A DNA stretch of 64,000 nt, taken from Pumilibacter muris. Lineage in GTDB: Bacteria; Bacillota; Clostridia; Christensenellales; Pumilibacteraceae. Below, in pieces: positions 8,863 through 17,414 of the stretch. The position numbers and the translations under genes were made by a program. The DNA is taken from the NCBI RefSeq assembly GCF_943193045.1, contig NZ_CALPCN010000001.1, positions 124,001-188,000 of the forward strand, in the 5' to 3' direction. The number at the start of each line of letters is the position of its first letter. Positions within the stretch are counted from its first letter, which is position 1. The notes beneath the pieces were generated by a model that had not been told where the DNA came from, did not search any database, and worked only from the letters and a program-made list of their open reading frames with translations.

Positions 8863-10476
8863 ATGAAAACTAAAAGATTGTTAACGGTTTTGCTTGCTCT
8901 CGTTTTGAGTTTGCCGGTGCTGTCGTCTTGCGGCGAGGTGAAATTCTCTTTGGAGGAAACCGACTTGCAAATGCCTATGTACGAAGAGCACGACTTATCG
9001 TTTAAGCTCGATGGCGCCGATAGGTCGGATATTGCGTGGAGTTCGTCCGACCCGCAAACCGCCGTAGTGCAAGACGGAAAAATAACCGCGCTTTCGGTAG
9101 GTAACGCCGTTATAACGGGCGAAATCGCGGGGATTAAAAAGCAGTGTTCGGTGCTTGTGAGCCGCAACCGAGTGGGGCGCGCTCTATCGGTTAGCGATAG
9201 CGATATAAAACTCGAAGTCGGCGGAAATAAAACGGTTAGCGCAACGTTTAAAGAGAACAGCGAGGTTTTGGACGTTCCCGTTGTGTGGGAATCGTCGCGT
9301 CCCGAAGTTGCGAGCGTTAGCGAAACGGGAACTGTTACGGCGCTGTCGCGCGGCAATGCGGTTGTGTCGGCATACACGCGCTATAAAGGGCAACGCTTTA
9401 CGCGAGACATAACGGTGCGCGTAACGGTTACCAAGAGCGAGGAAGCCGCGCTGCGTTTCGAAGACTCTGCTCACGCGGGCTCTGCGCTAATACCTATAGA
9501 ATCGGGCAAAACGGAACTCGGCTTTACGGAATCCGACAACGTGTACCGCTACGAAACGGCGGGCGGGTTTCAATCCCGCGTTTTCGTAAGCGGCGCATAC
9601 GAGAACGGCAACAGTGCCAAATTCGACCGAATGTTGTTCAAAGTAAAATTTACAGAACAGCCGAACGAGGGAACTTCGCTGTGGCTTGCGGGCTACAAAA
9701 AGGTTATTAAAGGAATGCCCAACCTTGTAACGCAAGACAGTTGCTTTGTATTCTACGACGCTTACGGCAAAATAGCAAAAAGCTTTGACGAAAACATTGT
9801 TTACACCGTTGCCGTAAATCTTAACAAGGCGGGCGAGGGAGTAAACAACGGCGGAGAAAAAGCGTTCGAATACGGATTTGCTTTTAACGCCGCCGCCACC
9901 GCATATTTGAGCGACGCGGTTTTGTGTTCCGAAGATTACTTTTCCGATACTTACGGATTCGAACAGCCCGAAGAACTTCCGCTTTTAAACTGCGTTTATG
10001 CTGAAACGGGCGCGGGGTTAGACGTGGGTGTGGAGCCCATAGACGCGTTCGACAAATATTGGGTTGCATATTCGTCGGGAACGGCTGCGGAATGGGATAA
10101 CGCTATTTGGGATACCCGCGTGGCAATCGGCGGAATAGCGTTCTCGCAATACAGAAACTATCAATATATGCGCCTCGACATAATGTTCACCGACGTGAAT
10201 ATTCGCCACGTCATGATTTGGACGGGCGGTTATTCGTTGCGTTACGAGCCGAGCGGCAACGTGTCGTCGAGCGAAAGCACTCCTCAAGAGGGCGACCTCA
10301 ACGTATTTTTGGGCGGCGAGGACGTTACGGGAACTCCTCTCGAACCTAACAAGGCGTACACGTTCCGCGTTCGTATTCAGCGCGACAATATTGAAAACGT
10401 TGCTTTCGGGTTTAACGTGAACAGCTCTTCGAGAAATCCCGTATACTTTGCCGCACCCACATTCACCGACTATTGA
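8863..10476 (+). CDS. Lipoprotein with two bacterial Ig-like (Big_2) domains
   Basis: A 537-residue surface lipoprotein; lipobox LSSC at about 20-23. Two Big_2 domains follow (about 28-105 and 108-195), each with the hallmark stretch WSSSDPQTAVV or WESSRPEVASV and a closing GNAV strand. The remaining 340 residues look all-beta, possibly two jelly-roll carbohydrate-binding modules. No catalytic motif was seen. In the operon it most likely presents or captures glycan at the cell surface; this is inference from context. Confidence 0.75.
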   Translation: MKTKRLLTVLLALVLSLPVLSSCGEVKFSLEETDLQMPMYEEHDLSFKLDGADRSDIAWSSSDPQTAVVQDGKITALSVGNAVITGEIAGIKKQCSVLVSRNRVGRALSVSDSDIKLEVGGNKTVSATFKENSEVLDVPVVWESSRPEVASVSETGTVTALSRGNAVVSAYTRYKGQRFTRDITVRVTVTKSEEAALRFEDSAHAGSALIPIESGKTELGFTESDNVYRYETAGGFQSRVFVSGAYENGNSAKFDRMLFKVKFTEQPNEGTSLWLAGYKKVIKGMPNLVTQDSCFVFYDAYGKIAKSFDENIVYTVAVNLNKAGEGVNNGGEKAFEYGFAFNAAATAYLSDAVLCSEDYFSDTYGFEQPEELPLLNCVYAETGAGLDVGVEPIDAFDKYWVAYSSGTAAEWDNAIWDTRVAIGGIAFSQYRNYQYMRLDIMFTDVNIRHVMIWTGGYSLRYEPSGNVSSSESTPQEGDLNVFLGGEDVTGTPLEPNKAYTFRVRIQRDNIENVAFGFNVNSSSRNPVYFAAPTFTDY

Positions 10477-10485
10477 GAGGAAAAA

Positions 10486-12486
10486 ATGGTATTTGAAAAC
10501 TCCAAATGGATTTGGCTTTCCGATTCCCCTAACGAAATCAACGAATACGGCGAATTTTTATGCGAGTTCGATTTGCCCGCGTCTGCGGAAATAATATTGC
10601 GGATTTGCGCTAAATCGGATTATGCCGCGTTTATAAACGGCGAACTTGCGGGATTCAATCAATATTCCGATTTTCCCGACGAAAAAATTTACGACGAATA
10701 CTATTTGCAAGCGAATAAAGGAAAAAACGTGCTTGCCGTGTCGGCGCTTTCCAAAAATTATTCAACCGCTTCCCACATAGCTAACGGCAAGGGGATAATA
10801 TTCGAAGTAATTGCGGGCGGAAAAACGGTGCTCGTTTCCGACAAGCGCGTGCCGTCGAGACTTTCCAAAACTTATGCTTCGGGCAATCTGCCGTATATTA
10901 CGCCGCAGTTGGGAATGAGTTTTAAATACGATTTCAGGGCGCAAGACGGTTGGAAAACCGGCGACGCTACCGGATTTTCGAAAAGCGTTGTGTGCGACGT
11001 GAAACGCAAATTTGCGCCGCGTCCCGTTAAAAAGCTGGACGCAAGCAACAGCGTGCCGTTTTTAAGCTCGGGAAACGGGCTTTACGACGCGAAACGTGAG
11101 TATGCGGGCTATTTGTGCTTCGATATAGAGAGCGACTCGGAAAAAGAACTAACGGTTTCTTACGGCGAGCATGTTATAGACGGCGGCGTGCGCCGAACGA
11201 TACACGAGCGCGACTTTTCTGTGAAATTCGTTCTTAAAAAAGGACGCAACGTGTTCCGAGAATATTTCTTGCGTTTCGGGCTCAGATATTTGCAACTCAG
11301 CCGCACCGACATAACCGTAAATTTTTTGGGAGTGAACGAAGCCGTATATCCGCACGAATACAAAAAATATAACGGCGACGCTGTTTCGCGTGAAATCTAC
11401 GATGCGGCGGTTAGAACTTTAGACTGTTGTATTCACGAGCATTACGAAGATTGCCCGTGGCGCGAACAGGCGCAGTACGCTATGGACAGCCGCACGCAAA
11501 TTTTATGCGGCTACCGCGCGTTCGGCGAAACGCAAATGCCTGCGGCGGCGCTCAGAGCTATGGCGCACCGTCTCACTTCAAAAAACGCGCTTCCCATAAC
11601 TTCGCCGAGCGAGAGCGAACTTTCGATACCGTCGTTTTCGCTTGTGTATCCGCCTATGCTTAAAGAGTATTACGCCGAAACGGGAGATAAGACGCTGCTT
11701 GCCGACGTTTTCGAAAACACCCGCGCAATGCTTGAACATTACATAGCGTCGGTACGGAACGGGCTTATTCCCACGCTTGCGGAATGGAACTTTTTCGAGT
11801 GGGAAGAAGGGCTGCACAACGAAACGGAAATTTTCGAGCAACGCGAACAACGCGACAAATATTCTCTTCCCGTGAACGCTTTCGCGGTGAAGGCGCTTAG
11901 CTGTTTTGCTGACGTTTGCGACGTTCTCGGCTACGATAGCGGAGTGGGAGAGCGTTACCGCGCGCTTGCCGAAAATTTGCGCGAATGCGCTCGCACAGTT
12001 TTTTGCGGAAATGACGGGCTTTTTAGAACGTATTGCGAAAACGGAGAGCTACGCCATTTGAGCGAATACACTCAGGTGTTGGCGCTGTATAGCGAAATTG
12101 CGAAAAAGGAGGAAAGAAAAAAGCTGCTCGATTTGATAACAAACGAAAACGACCTTGTGCCGCTTACCGTGAGCAATTACATTTTTAAGTACGAGGTTTT
12201 GTTCGAAGAGGGCGGCTACGAGGAATATGTGAAGATAGACGTTGCCGAAAAATGGGGTTACATGCTCGAACACGGCGCAACTACGTTTTGGGAAACGATT
12301 AAGGGCGCGCGAGACTTTGGCGGAGCGGGAAGCTTGTGTCACGGTTGGAGCGCCGTTCCCGTGTTCGTTGCATGGGAGTTGGAAAAAGGAGGAACTAAGA
12401 AAAATGCAAAAAATCAAACTGTTTCCGTTAGCGGCGCTTGCGGTGGCGGTGCTGCTGTCGGTAGCGTTGTTGCCGACCGCGCGTAG
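10486..12486 (+). CDS. Alpha-L-rhamnosidase-like glycoside hydrolase (GH78-like)
   Basis: A 666-residue protein without a signal peptide, so probably cytoplasmic and acting on imported oligosaccharides. N-terminal beta-sandwich (about 1-290), then an (alpha/alpha)6 barrel. The GH78 signature is DCPWREQAQYAMDSR (322-336), with acidic residues E327 and D334. A second catalytic region GATTFWETIKGA lies near the C-terminus. The last 83 nt overlap the next gene in another frame, giving a Gly/Ala-rich tail (GACGGGAAVG) that is not family-like, so the original stop may have been lost. Substrate by similarity only. Confidence 0.8.
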   Translation: MVFENSKWIWLSDSPNEINEYGEFLCEFDLPASAEIILRICAKSDYAAFINGELAGFNQYSDFPDEKIYDEYYLQANKGKNVLAVSALSKNYSTASHIANGKGIIFEVIAGGKTVLVSDKRVPSRLSKTYASGNLPYITPQLGMSFKYDFRAQDGWKTGDATGFSKSVVCDVKRKFAPRPVKKLDASNSVPFLSSGNGLYDAKREYAGYLCFDIESDSEKELTVSYGEHVIDGGVRRTIHERDFSVKFVLKKGRNVFREYFLRFGLRYLQLSRTDITVNFLGVNEAVYPHEYKKYNGDAVSREIYDAAVRTLDCCIHEHYEDCPWREQAQYAMDSRTQILCGYRAFGETQMPAAALRAMAHRLTSKNALPITSPSESELSIPSFSLVYPPMLKEYYAETGDKTLLADVFENTRAMLEHYIASVRNGLIPTLAEWNFFEWEEGLHNETEIFEQREQRDKYSLPVNAFAVKALSCFADVCDVLGYDSGVGERYRALAENLRECARTVFCGNDGLFRTYCENGELRHLSEYTQVLALYSEIAKKEERKKLLDLITNENDLVPLTVSNYIFKYEVLFEEGGYEEYVKIDVAEKWGYMLEHGATTFWETIKGARDFGGAGSLCHGWSAVPVFVAWELEKGGTKKNAKNQTVSVSGACGGGAAVGSVVADRA

Positions 12487-14455
12487 TTTTGCGAAAGGAG
12501 CCGAACTTATGAGCGTAGAAAAATACGTTGACAAAATCGATTCCGCCGCAAACGCGGGGCAAAGGTCCGATACGTTTAACATATCGCTTTTGTCCGACAA
12601 CGTAGGCGCTGTGGGCGATACGTCGAGGGCTGTGTTCGGAGCGAATCCCGGCGCTACCGAAAGTTACCTCGATTATTCGCTTAAAGAACAAGATACTGCG
12701 GTGGTCTACTTATACGAAAAGATTTTAACGGGGAACAAGCGCCCTCAGTCGAAGCTGCCTAAGTTTTCGGTTATAGGAACTAATTGGGAAACCGAGCCCA
12801 CTCAAACCGAAGTAGAAATAGGGCGGAGCGAAGAGCCTGTGCGCTATACTCGAATAAAGCTTACTTATAAACTCGATTCGCCGCTATCCGACAAAACGCT
12901 TAGAATACATATTTATCCTCAGAGCGAGCCCGAGCTTTTGCAATTAGGGCGTGTCGAGCTGTATAATTCCGCAAGCGTGCAAACTCAAACGGTGAAAATC
13001 AACGATAGCAAGTTTTCGGTGTCGGGCTGGATTACTCCTCCCGAAGTGGGCGAAAGCGGAATGTCCGATTCGGTGGATTTCGAAAACGCCATGACGGAAC
13101 TTGCCGCAAGCGGAATAAACTTTAATTTGCCGAACGTGTGGAGCGGCGACAATATGTACTACCGCAAACGTTTAACCGACGTGTGCGCAAAGCTCGGAAT
13201 TAAAACTCTTGTTTACGACGAATCGCTTATCTCCTATTTAAAGAGCGCTAACTACAACGAAAGTTCGGCTCGCGCTATGGTGGCGCCTTACGCGAACGAC
13301 GAAAGCTTTGCAGGGCACTTTATAATGGACGAACCGAACTATAACGAGCTCGATTCTCTTAAAGTAGCGGCGGAAAGATATAGCGCGCTTTTGCCGAACA
13401 AAATATTTTATGTGAATTTGTTTCCTAACTACGCCATTTCGGAATACGAAGAGTATTTGAACAAGTATTTCGACACAATCGGAGAAAACAGGATTTCATA
13501 CGATTATTATGTGCTCGAAGGCAGAGTGCCGTCGGAATACAAAATGAAAACCACGCATTTGCTTAATTTGCAAACTGCGGCTGTTTCGGCAAAAGAACAC
13601 AACGCCGAGCTATACGCTATTATAGCGTCTACGGGGCACTATAATCCGTCGGATAAAGCGTATTTGCGCAACATAAGCAGTAAAGCGGATTTGGGCTTTC
13701 AGGCTTACAGCGCGCTTGCATACGGCGTTAAGGGGCTGACGTGGTTCACTTATCTTTCTATGGCGAACGGAGAATTCGGCGCTCAGCCCGGAATGTTCGA
13801 CCTTAGCGGAAACAAAACTAAGGTATACGACTACGTTCAAGAGCTTAACTCCGACATAAGTTTTTTTGCCGACATATATCTTGACTACGGTTGGACGGGC
13901 ACAATGCTTATAGAAGGTTCCGCCTGCGAGAAAAACGCGAATTTCGAGTCGGTGAAAGAACCGCTTAGAGAGCATAAGGCAATTAAAAGCGTTCAAACGA
14001 AGCACGACGTTATAGCGGGAACATTTTTTAACGGCAAGAACGACGCTTTACTTTTGGCGAACTATAACGACCCGTCGTTAAACGTTATGCCCGAAATAAC
14101 CGTTAATTTCGACAAACCGTATTTACTCAAAATTTATGCCAACGGAACAAAAAAAGAAGTGAGAATGAAAAGCAATTCCCACACGTTCTATCTCGGCAAC
14201 GGCGGCGGCGCGTTTATAGAACTATTCGAGCTTACAAACGAGCCGACGGACGAAAACGGTTCTAACAGCGGAGAAAGCGAAAAACCTTCGGTGAACGGGA
14301 ACGAAACGCAAACTCCCGCAGAACCGAAAAAATCGGGTTGCTCGGCAAACGTAAGTTCGCAGCGTGGAGTTGCCGCGATTGCGCTCGGAGCCGTAACGTT
14401 ATCGTTAATAATCGGCGTAACGCCGAAAAAAATTATAAGGAGAAAATTAAAATGA
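12404..14455 (+). CDS. Cell-surface glycosidase-like TIM-barrel protein (DEP type, pair A)
   Basis: A 683-residue protein starting at ATG 12404, chosen because AAAGGAGGA (12385-12393) precedes it and a signal peptide follows. Order: signal peptide, a beta-rich domain of about 150 residues shared with the next protein, then a TIM barrel with FIMDEP (D309-E310), YVNLFPNYA and SYDYY, paralogous to the 3902 protein. A Ser/Gly/Pro-rich linker leads to a C-terminal Cys, a hydrophobic helix and a basic tail (KIIRRKLK) that should anchor it. Function is inferred as glycan cleavage at the surface. The gene overlaps the preceding one by 83 nt. Confidence 0.72.
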   Translation: MQKIKLFPLAALAVAVLLSVALLPTARSFAKGAELMSVEKYVDKIDSAANAGQRSDTFNISLLSDNVGAVGDTSRAVFGANPGATESYLDYSLKEQDTAVVYLYEKILTGNKRPQSKLPKFSVIGTNWETEPTQTEVEIGRSEEPVRYTRIKLTYKLDSPLSDKTLRIHIYPQSEPELLQLGRVELYNSASVQTQTVKINDSKFSVSGWITPPEVGESGMSDSVDFENAMTELAASGINFNLPNVWSGDNMYYRKRLTDVCAKLGIKTLVYDESLISYLKSANYNESSARAMVAPYANDESFAGHFIMDEPNYNELDSLKVAAERYSALLPNKIFYVNLFPNYAISEYEEYLNKYFDTIGENRISYDYYVLEGRVPSEYKMKTTHLLNLQTAAVSAKEHNAELYAIIASTGHYNPSDKAYLRNISSKADLGFQAYSALAYGVKGLTWFTYLSMANGEFGAQPGMFDLSGNKTKVYDYVQELNSDISFFADIYLDYGWTGTMLIEGSACEKNANFESVKEPLREHKAIKSVQTKHDVIAGTFFNGKNDALLLANYNDPSLNVMPEITVNFDKPYLLKIYANGTKKEVRMKSNSHTFYLGNGGGAFIELFELTNEPTDENGSNSGESEKPSVNGNETQTPAEPKKSGCSANVSSQRGVAAIALGAVTLSLIIGVTPKKIIRRKLK

Positions 14456-16158
14456 TGAAGGTAAAACAAAGGCTGTGTATTGCTGCGACGCTATTGCTTG
14501 CGCTCGCGCTTGTGTTCGCGGGATTCGTGCATATTGCGGCGCTCGCCGACGACGCGGGGGGGGGAACTATTTCGCCCATTATTGACGAATGCGGTCAAGT
14601 GGGAGGAGAAGGCGCGGTTACTGCGGATATTTACGGAATGAGCATGCAAAGTTCCGACGTTGGTTTCGGAGAGGATAGCAGATATTTTTCAAACAAAGCT
14701 CCCTCAGTTGCGCCTACCGCCGAAAACTTGTGGGATGAAACTCTCGGAGCCGAATTTGCCTACGCGCAGTATGCGGTAAGCGGACACAATCTCATTAAAG
14801 TTACGGTAGACCTTGCGGCAGAAGCCGTTGACGCGTTCGCCCCCATAATGGTTTTTGCGCAAGGCGGCGGTGGAGTGTTGGAAGTAAACAACACCGCTAA
14901 AGTGCCGTCCGAGAATTGGACTCGAAAAGAATACACGTTTATAATAGGAGAGGGAGCCGAATGGGTGCGCGTAATTCCGTCCGCTTATGTGGAGGGCGAA
15001 GTTAAAGCAATGTGGATGCAGCAAATCACAAAAGTGGAAATAACGCATACAAACGAGTTGCCGCCCAAAGACGAAGTTACGATTGCTCCCGTTTACACCG
15101 ATATTTGCAATGGTAACGCAATCGACGGACAGCGCGCCGACGTTTATAATGTTGCCGTGAATAACGACAAGCAAGATAAAATCGGCGACCCCGACCGCAT
15201 TGTGTTTGGAGCAAATCCGGATGCGAAAGAGTCGTATATTGATTATGAGTTGCAAGGTCAGGATACTGTTTCGGTTACGGCGTACGAAGAAATTCTTGAA
15301 AATAACGTTCGCCCCGAAAGCTCGACGGTAGTAAAATTTTCGCTTGTGGGTACAAATTGGGAAGTTGACGCAACCGAAGTTAAAACCGAGCTCGGCGATT
15401 ATGCTACGGGGCGTTGGACTAAGTTGACATTTATATATAAGCTCAATGCGGTAAGCGACGCGCCGCAGTTCCGCGTGCATATTTATAAGCCCGCCGACGG
15501 ACAAAGCGAAATAGAATTAGGGCATATAGACATTTACGACAGCAACACCGCCGACGAAGATAAGCTTAACGCAAAGCACGGCTTGGAGCGCTATTCGTAC
15601 CTTAAAGGTCAGAGCAATTACAGCGCCGTTAAATGGGCGGAACTTCGCAATATATGCGACGAAGCTCTTAAAGCGATAGACGAAGCCGAAGCTTCGGGCG
15701 TGGAAGCCGTTGTTGCAAAAGCGAAAGCCGACATAGACGCCGTTGTTACTGCGGCGGCGGAATTCGAAGCAAACAAAGCGGTTTGGAAAAAGGAAATAAC
15801 CGATTTTGCCAACGAAAAAGGCGAGGGCAACTACACCGCCGAAAATTGGGCTAAAATTCAAGCGTTCGTAACGGAAGCGCACGAAAAAATCGACGCCGCT
15901 ACGAGCGATACCGCAGCGACAAACGCAATTTTGGACGCTAAGGAAAAAATAAACGACGTGGAGAAGAAGTCGGAGGGCGGAAACGAACCCGACGACAACA
16001 AGCCTACCGACGGCGAACAGCAGAAGCCGGACGAGAGCAAAAACAAGAAATGCGGCGGAGAACTTTCCGCAAGCGGATTTGCTCTTTCGTTCGGCGTTGT
16101 AGCTATTGCGGTAGCGGCGGGCGCGATTGCGGTTCGTAAAAAAGCGCGCAAAGAATAA
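14452..16158 (+). CDS. Cell-wall-associated protein with carbohydrate-binding-like and helical repeat domains
   Basis: A 568-residue protein from ATG 14452, overlapping the previous stop by 4 nt (ATGA); AAGGAG lies 9 nt before. Signal peptide, a first beta domain (about 35-205), a second beta domain (about 210-370) clearly related to that of the 12404 protein (shared VFGANP and TNWE stretches), then two FIVAR-like three-helix repeats (about 380-520). The C-terminus has a charged linker, KKCGGE, a hydrophobic helix and RKKARKE. It looks like a non-catalytic glycan-binding partner. A 9-G tract (14556-14564) lies just after the signal peptide coding region. Confidence 0.7.
   Translation: MMKVKQRLCIAATLLLALALVFAGFVHIAALADDAGGGTISPIIDECGQVGGEGAVTADIYGMSMQSSDVGFGEDSRYFSNKAPSVAPTAENLWDETLGAEFAYAQYAVSGHNLIKVTVDLAAEAVDAFAPIMVFAQGGGGVLEVNNTAKVPSENWTRKEYTFIIGEGAEWVRVIPSAYVEGEVKAMWMQQITKVEITHTNELPPKDEVTIAPVYTDICNGNAIDGQRADVYNVAVNNDKQDKIGDPDRIVFGANPDAKESYIDYELQGQDTVSVTAYEEILENNVRPESSTVVKFSLVGTNWEVDATEVKTELGDYATGRWTKLTFIYKLNAVSDAPQFRVHIYKPADGQSEIELGHIDIYDSNTADEDKLNAKHGLERYSYLKGQSNYSAVKWAELRNICDEALKAIDEAEASGVEAVVAKAKADIDAVVTAAAEFEANKAVWKKEITDFANEKGEGNYTAENWAKIQAFVTEAHEKIDAATSDTAATNAILDAKEKINDVEKKSEGGNEPDDNKPTDGEQQKPDESKNKKCGGELSASGFALSFGVVAIAVAAGAIAVRKKARKE
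14556..14564 (+). repeat. Homopolymeric G tract (9 G) inside a secreted-protein gene
   Basis: Nine consecutive G in the codons following the signal peptide of the 14452 gene. A one-base slip would end translation early, so this is a candidate phase-variation site. The frame is open in this copy. Confidence 0.6.
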
Positions 16159-16184
16159 AATAACAAAGTGCCTAATAGTTAAGC

Positions 16185-16213
16185 AAAAAGGCTGTCGTTC
16201 TCGACAGCCTTTT
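16185..16213 (+). terminator. Terminator of the first glycan operon
   Basis: A 12-bp stem (AAAAGGCTGTCG with CGACAGCCTTTT) around a TTCT loop, 16186-16213. The T stretch is short and partly within the stem. It could also stop transcripts from the convergent AraC gene. Confidence 0.72.
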
Positions 16214-16228
16214 CTACTGTGGTCGTTC

Positions 16229-16262
16229 CATGCGTGGGATTGCTTCGCTACGCTCGCAATGA
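16229..16262. repeat. Dispersed palindromic (REP-like) repeat copy
   Basis: The stretch around GGATTGCTTCGCTACGCTC and CAATGAC is the widely seen short intergenic repeat whose reverse strand reads VIASVAKQS when translated. It is imperfectly palindromic and lies between convergent genes. Only one copy was seen in this window. Confidence 0.6.
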
Positions 16263-16268
16263 CATTTG

Positions 16269-17213
16269 TCACTGTGTCAAATTCCAATAAGTGTTGTTTT
16301 CTTCGCCGAGCTGAGTTTTAACTATATTGTTTTGGCGGTTGTTGCGTCTGAACTTTCCGGGCGGTATGCCAACGAACTTCAAAAAGTTTTGGTGGAATAT
16401 AGCTTTGTTGTTGTATCCCGTTTGTTTGCGGATTTCGTCGATTGATAGGTCGGAAGAGGTGAGCAAAAGAGTTGCGCGGTTAATGCGGTGTTTGTTTACA
16501 TAAGTTTTAACGGTAACGTTAAAGCTGTTTGAAAACAAAAGGTTCAAATAGTTGGGCGACACTCCGCAAACGTCCGCAATATCGTCGAGAGTGATAGGGC
16601 GGTTATAGTTTTCGTGAATGTAGCCTACGGCTTTATTTATGTAGCTCATTCCCGGCATGTGGCTCTTGCCTTTATCGCACTGTTTTGCCATGAGAAGAAG
16701 CATTCCGCTTAGCAAATAGTTTAAATAGGAATCGTTTTGTCTGTTTATTTCGTTTCCTATGTATTTTTGAATCATTAAAATATTCTGCACGAAAAGACCG
16801 TCGTCGGATATTCGCGTAACAGGTTTTTTAAGTTGAAAAAATTCGCGCACGCAAGAATCTTTATTGCAAAGCGCGTTTATGGTAAAGTTATAATCGGTAG
16901 CGTCGGTGAGCGTAAATTCGAGGTTGCATATTTTCGTAACTATATTGTCGATTGTTATTTTGTGGGGAACGTTCGCGTCTATGAAAATATACGAGTTGGG
17001 AAGAATTGTATATTTTTCTTGTTCTCCGCTTTGCGATTGAAATTCTATTTGCACTTCGCCCATTACCACATACATCATTTCAATGCGGTCGTGGCTGTGA
17101 AAAATCATGTCGAAGCAGTTGTAATAATGCACATAATAGCCGCTTACTTGAAAACATTTGTTTCGGTTTGCCGCCGCAAATATGGAATATGATTGAGGTT
17201 TAGCGTTTATCAT
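16269..17213 (-). CDS. AraC-family transcriptional regulator 2
   Basis: A 314-residue regulator with an N-terminal cupin-like domain (about 20-150, containing FHSHDRIEMMYV) and a C-terminal double helix-turn-helix (about 190-300, ending GIPPGKFRRNN). It is divergent from the second ABC operon (17415) and is its likely regulator. I choose ATG 17213 rather than the upstream TTG at 17228, because the -10 box TATAAT ends 6 nt before this ATG; the transcript would begin at or next to the start codon. Confidence 0.88.
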   Translation of the reverse strand: MINAKPQSYSIFAAANRNKCFQVSGYYVHYYNCFDMIFHSHDRIEMMYVVMGEVQIEFQSQSGEQEKYTILPNSYIFIDANVPHKITIDNIVTKICNLEFTLTDATDYNFTINALCNKDSCVREFFQLKKPVTRISDDGLFVQNILMIQKYIGNEINRQNDSYLNYLLSGMLLLMAKQCDKGKSHMPGMSYINKAVGYIHENYNRPITLDDIADVCGVSPNYLNLLFSNSFNVTVKTYVNKHRINRATLLLTSSDLSIDEIRKQTGYNNKAIFHQNFLKFVGIPPGKFRRNNRQNNIVKTQLGEENNTYWNLTQ

Positions 17214-17219
17214 AAAGCT

Positions 17220-17248
17220 ATTATACAATATTTTTTATACAAAAACAA
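17220..17248 (-). promoter_or_regulatory. Promoter of AraC regulator 2 (leaderless type)
   Basis: Minus strand: TTGTTT (17248-17243), 17-bp spacer, TATAAT (17225-17220), then 6 nt to the ATG. The expected start of transcription is the A of the ATG. Confidence 0.75.
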
Positions 17249-17258
17249 TATTTTAAGT

Positions 17259-17300
17259 GTGATTTTCTTTACTTTTAATAAAGAAAATGAAAAAAATCAC
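17259..17300. promoter_or_regulatory. Operator-like inverted repeat between AraC regulator 2 and the second ABC operon
   Basis: ATTTTCTTT (17262-17270) is matched by AAAGAAAAT (17280-17288), and GTGAT (17259-17263) by ATCAC (17296-17300). The repeat sits between the two divergent promoters, 12 bp upstream of the -35 box of the ABC operon. Confidence 0.5.
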
Positions 17301-17311
17301 AAAAATACATC

Positions 17312-17340
17312 TTGAAATGACGTTTTTGCTGTGTTATACT
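17312..17340 (+). promoter_or_regulatory. Promoter of the second ABC operon
   Basis: TTGAAA (17312-17317), 17-bp spacer, TATACT (17335-17340), giving a leader of about 67 nt before the ATG at 17415. Confidence 0.7.
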
Positions 17341-17414
17341 GTATTCAGGTAAGACAATAAAAAACAAAATTTGCGTTTCGAAATTCGGAACCGAAAAATT
17401 CAGGAGGTTAAGTG

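Noticed and set aside
12242-12403. An upstream extension of the 12404 gene to a TTG at 12242
   Set aside because: The added residues lie inside the rhamnosidase gene, are not signal-like, and the ribosome site and signal peptide fit ATG 12404.
14704-16287. Two long minus-strand frames (14704-15504 and 15517-16287)
   Set aside because: Both lie opposite the 14452 gene. The second includes the VIASVAKQS string, a known false translation of a dispersed repeat.
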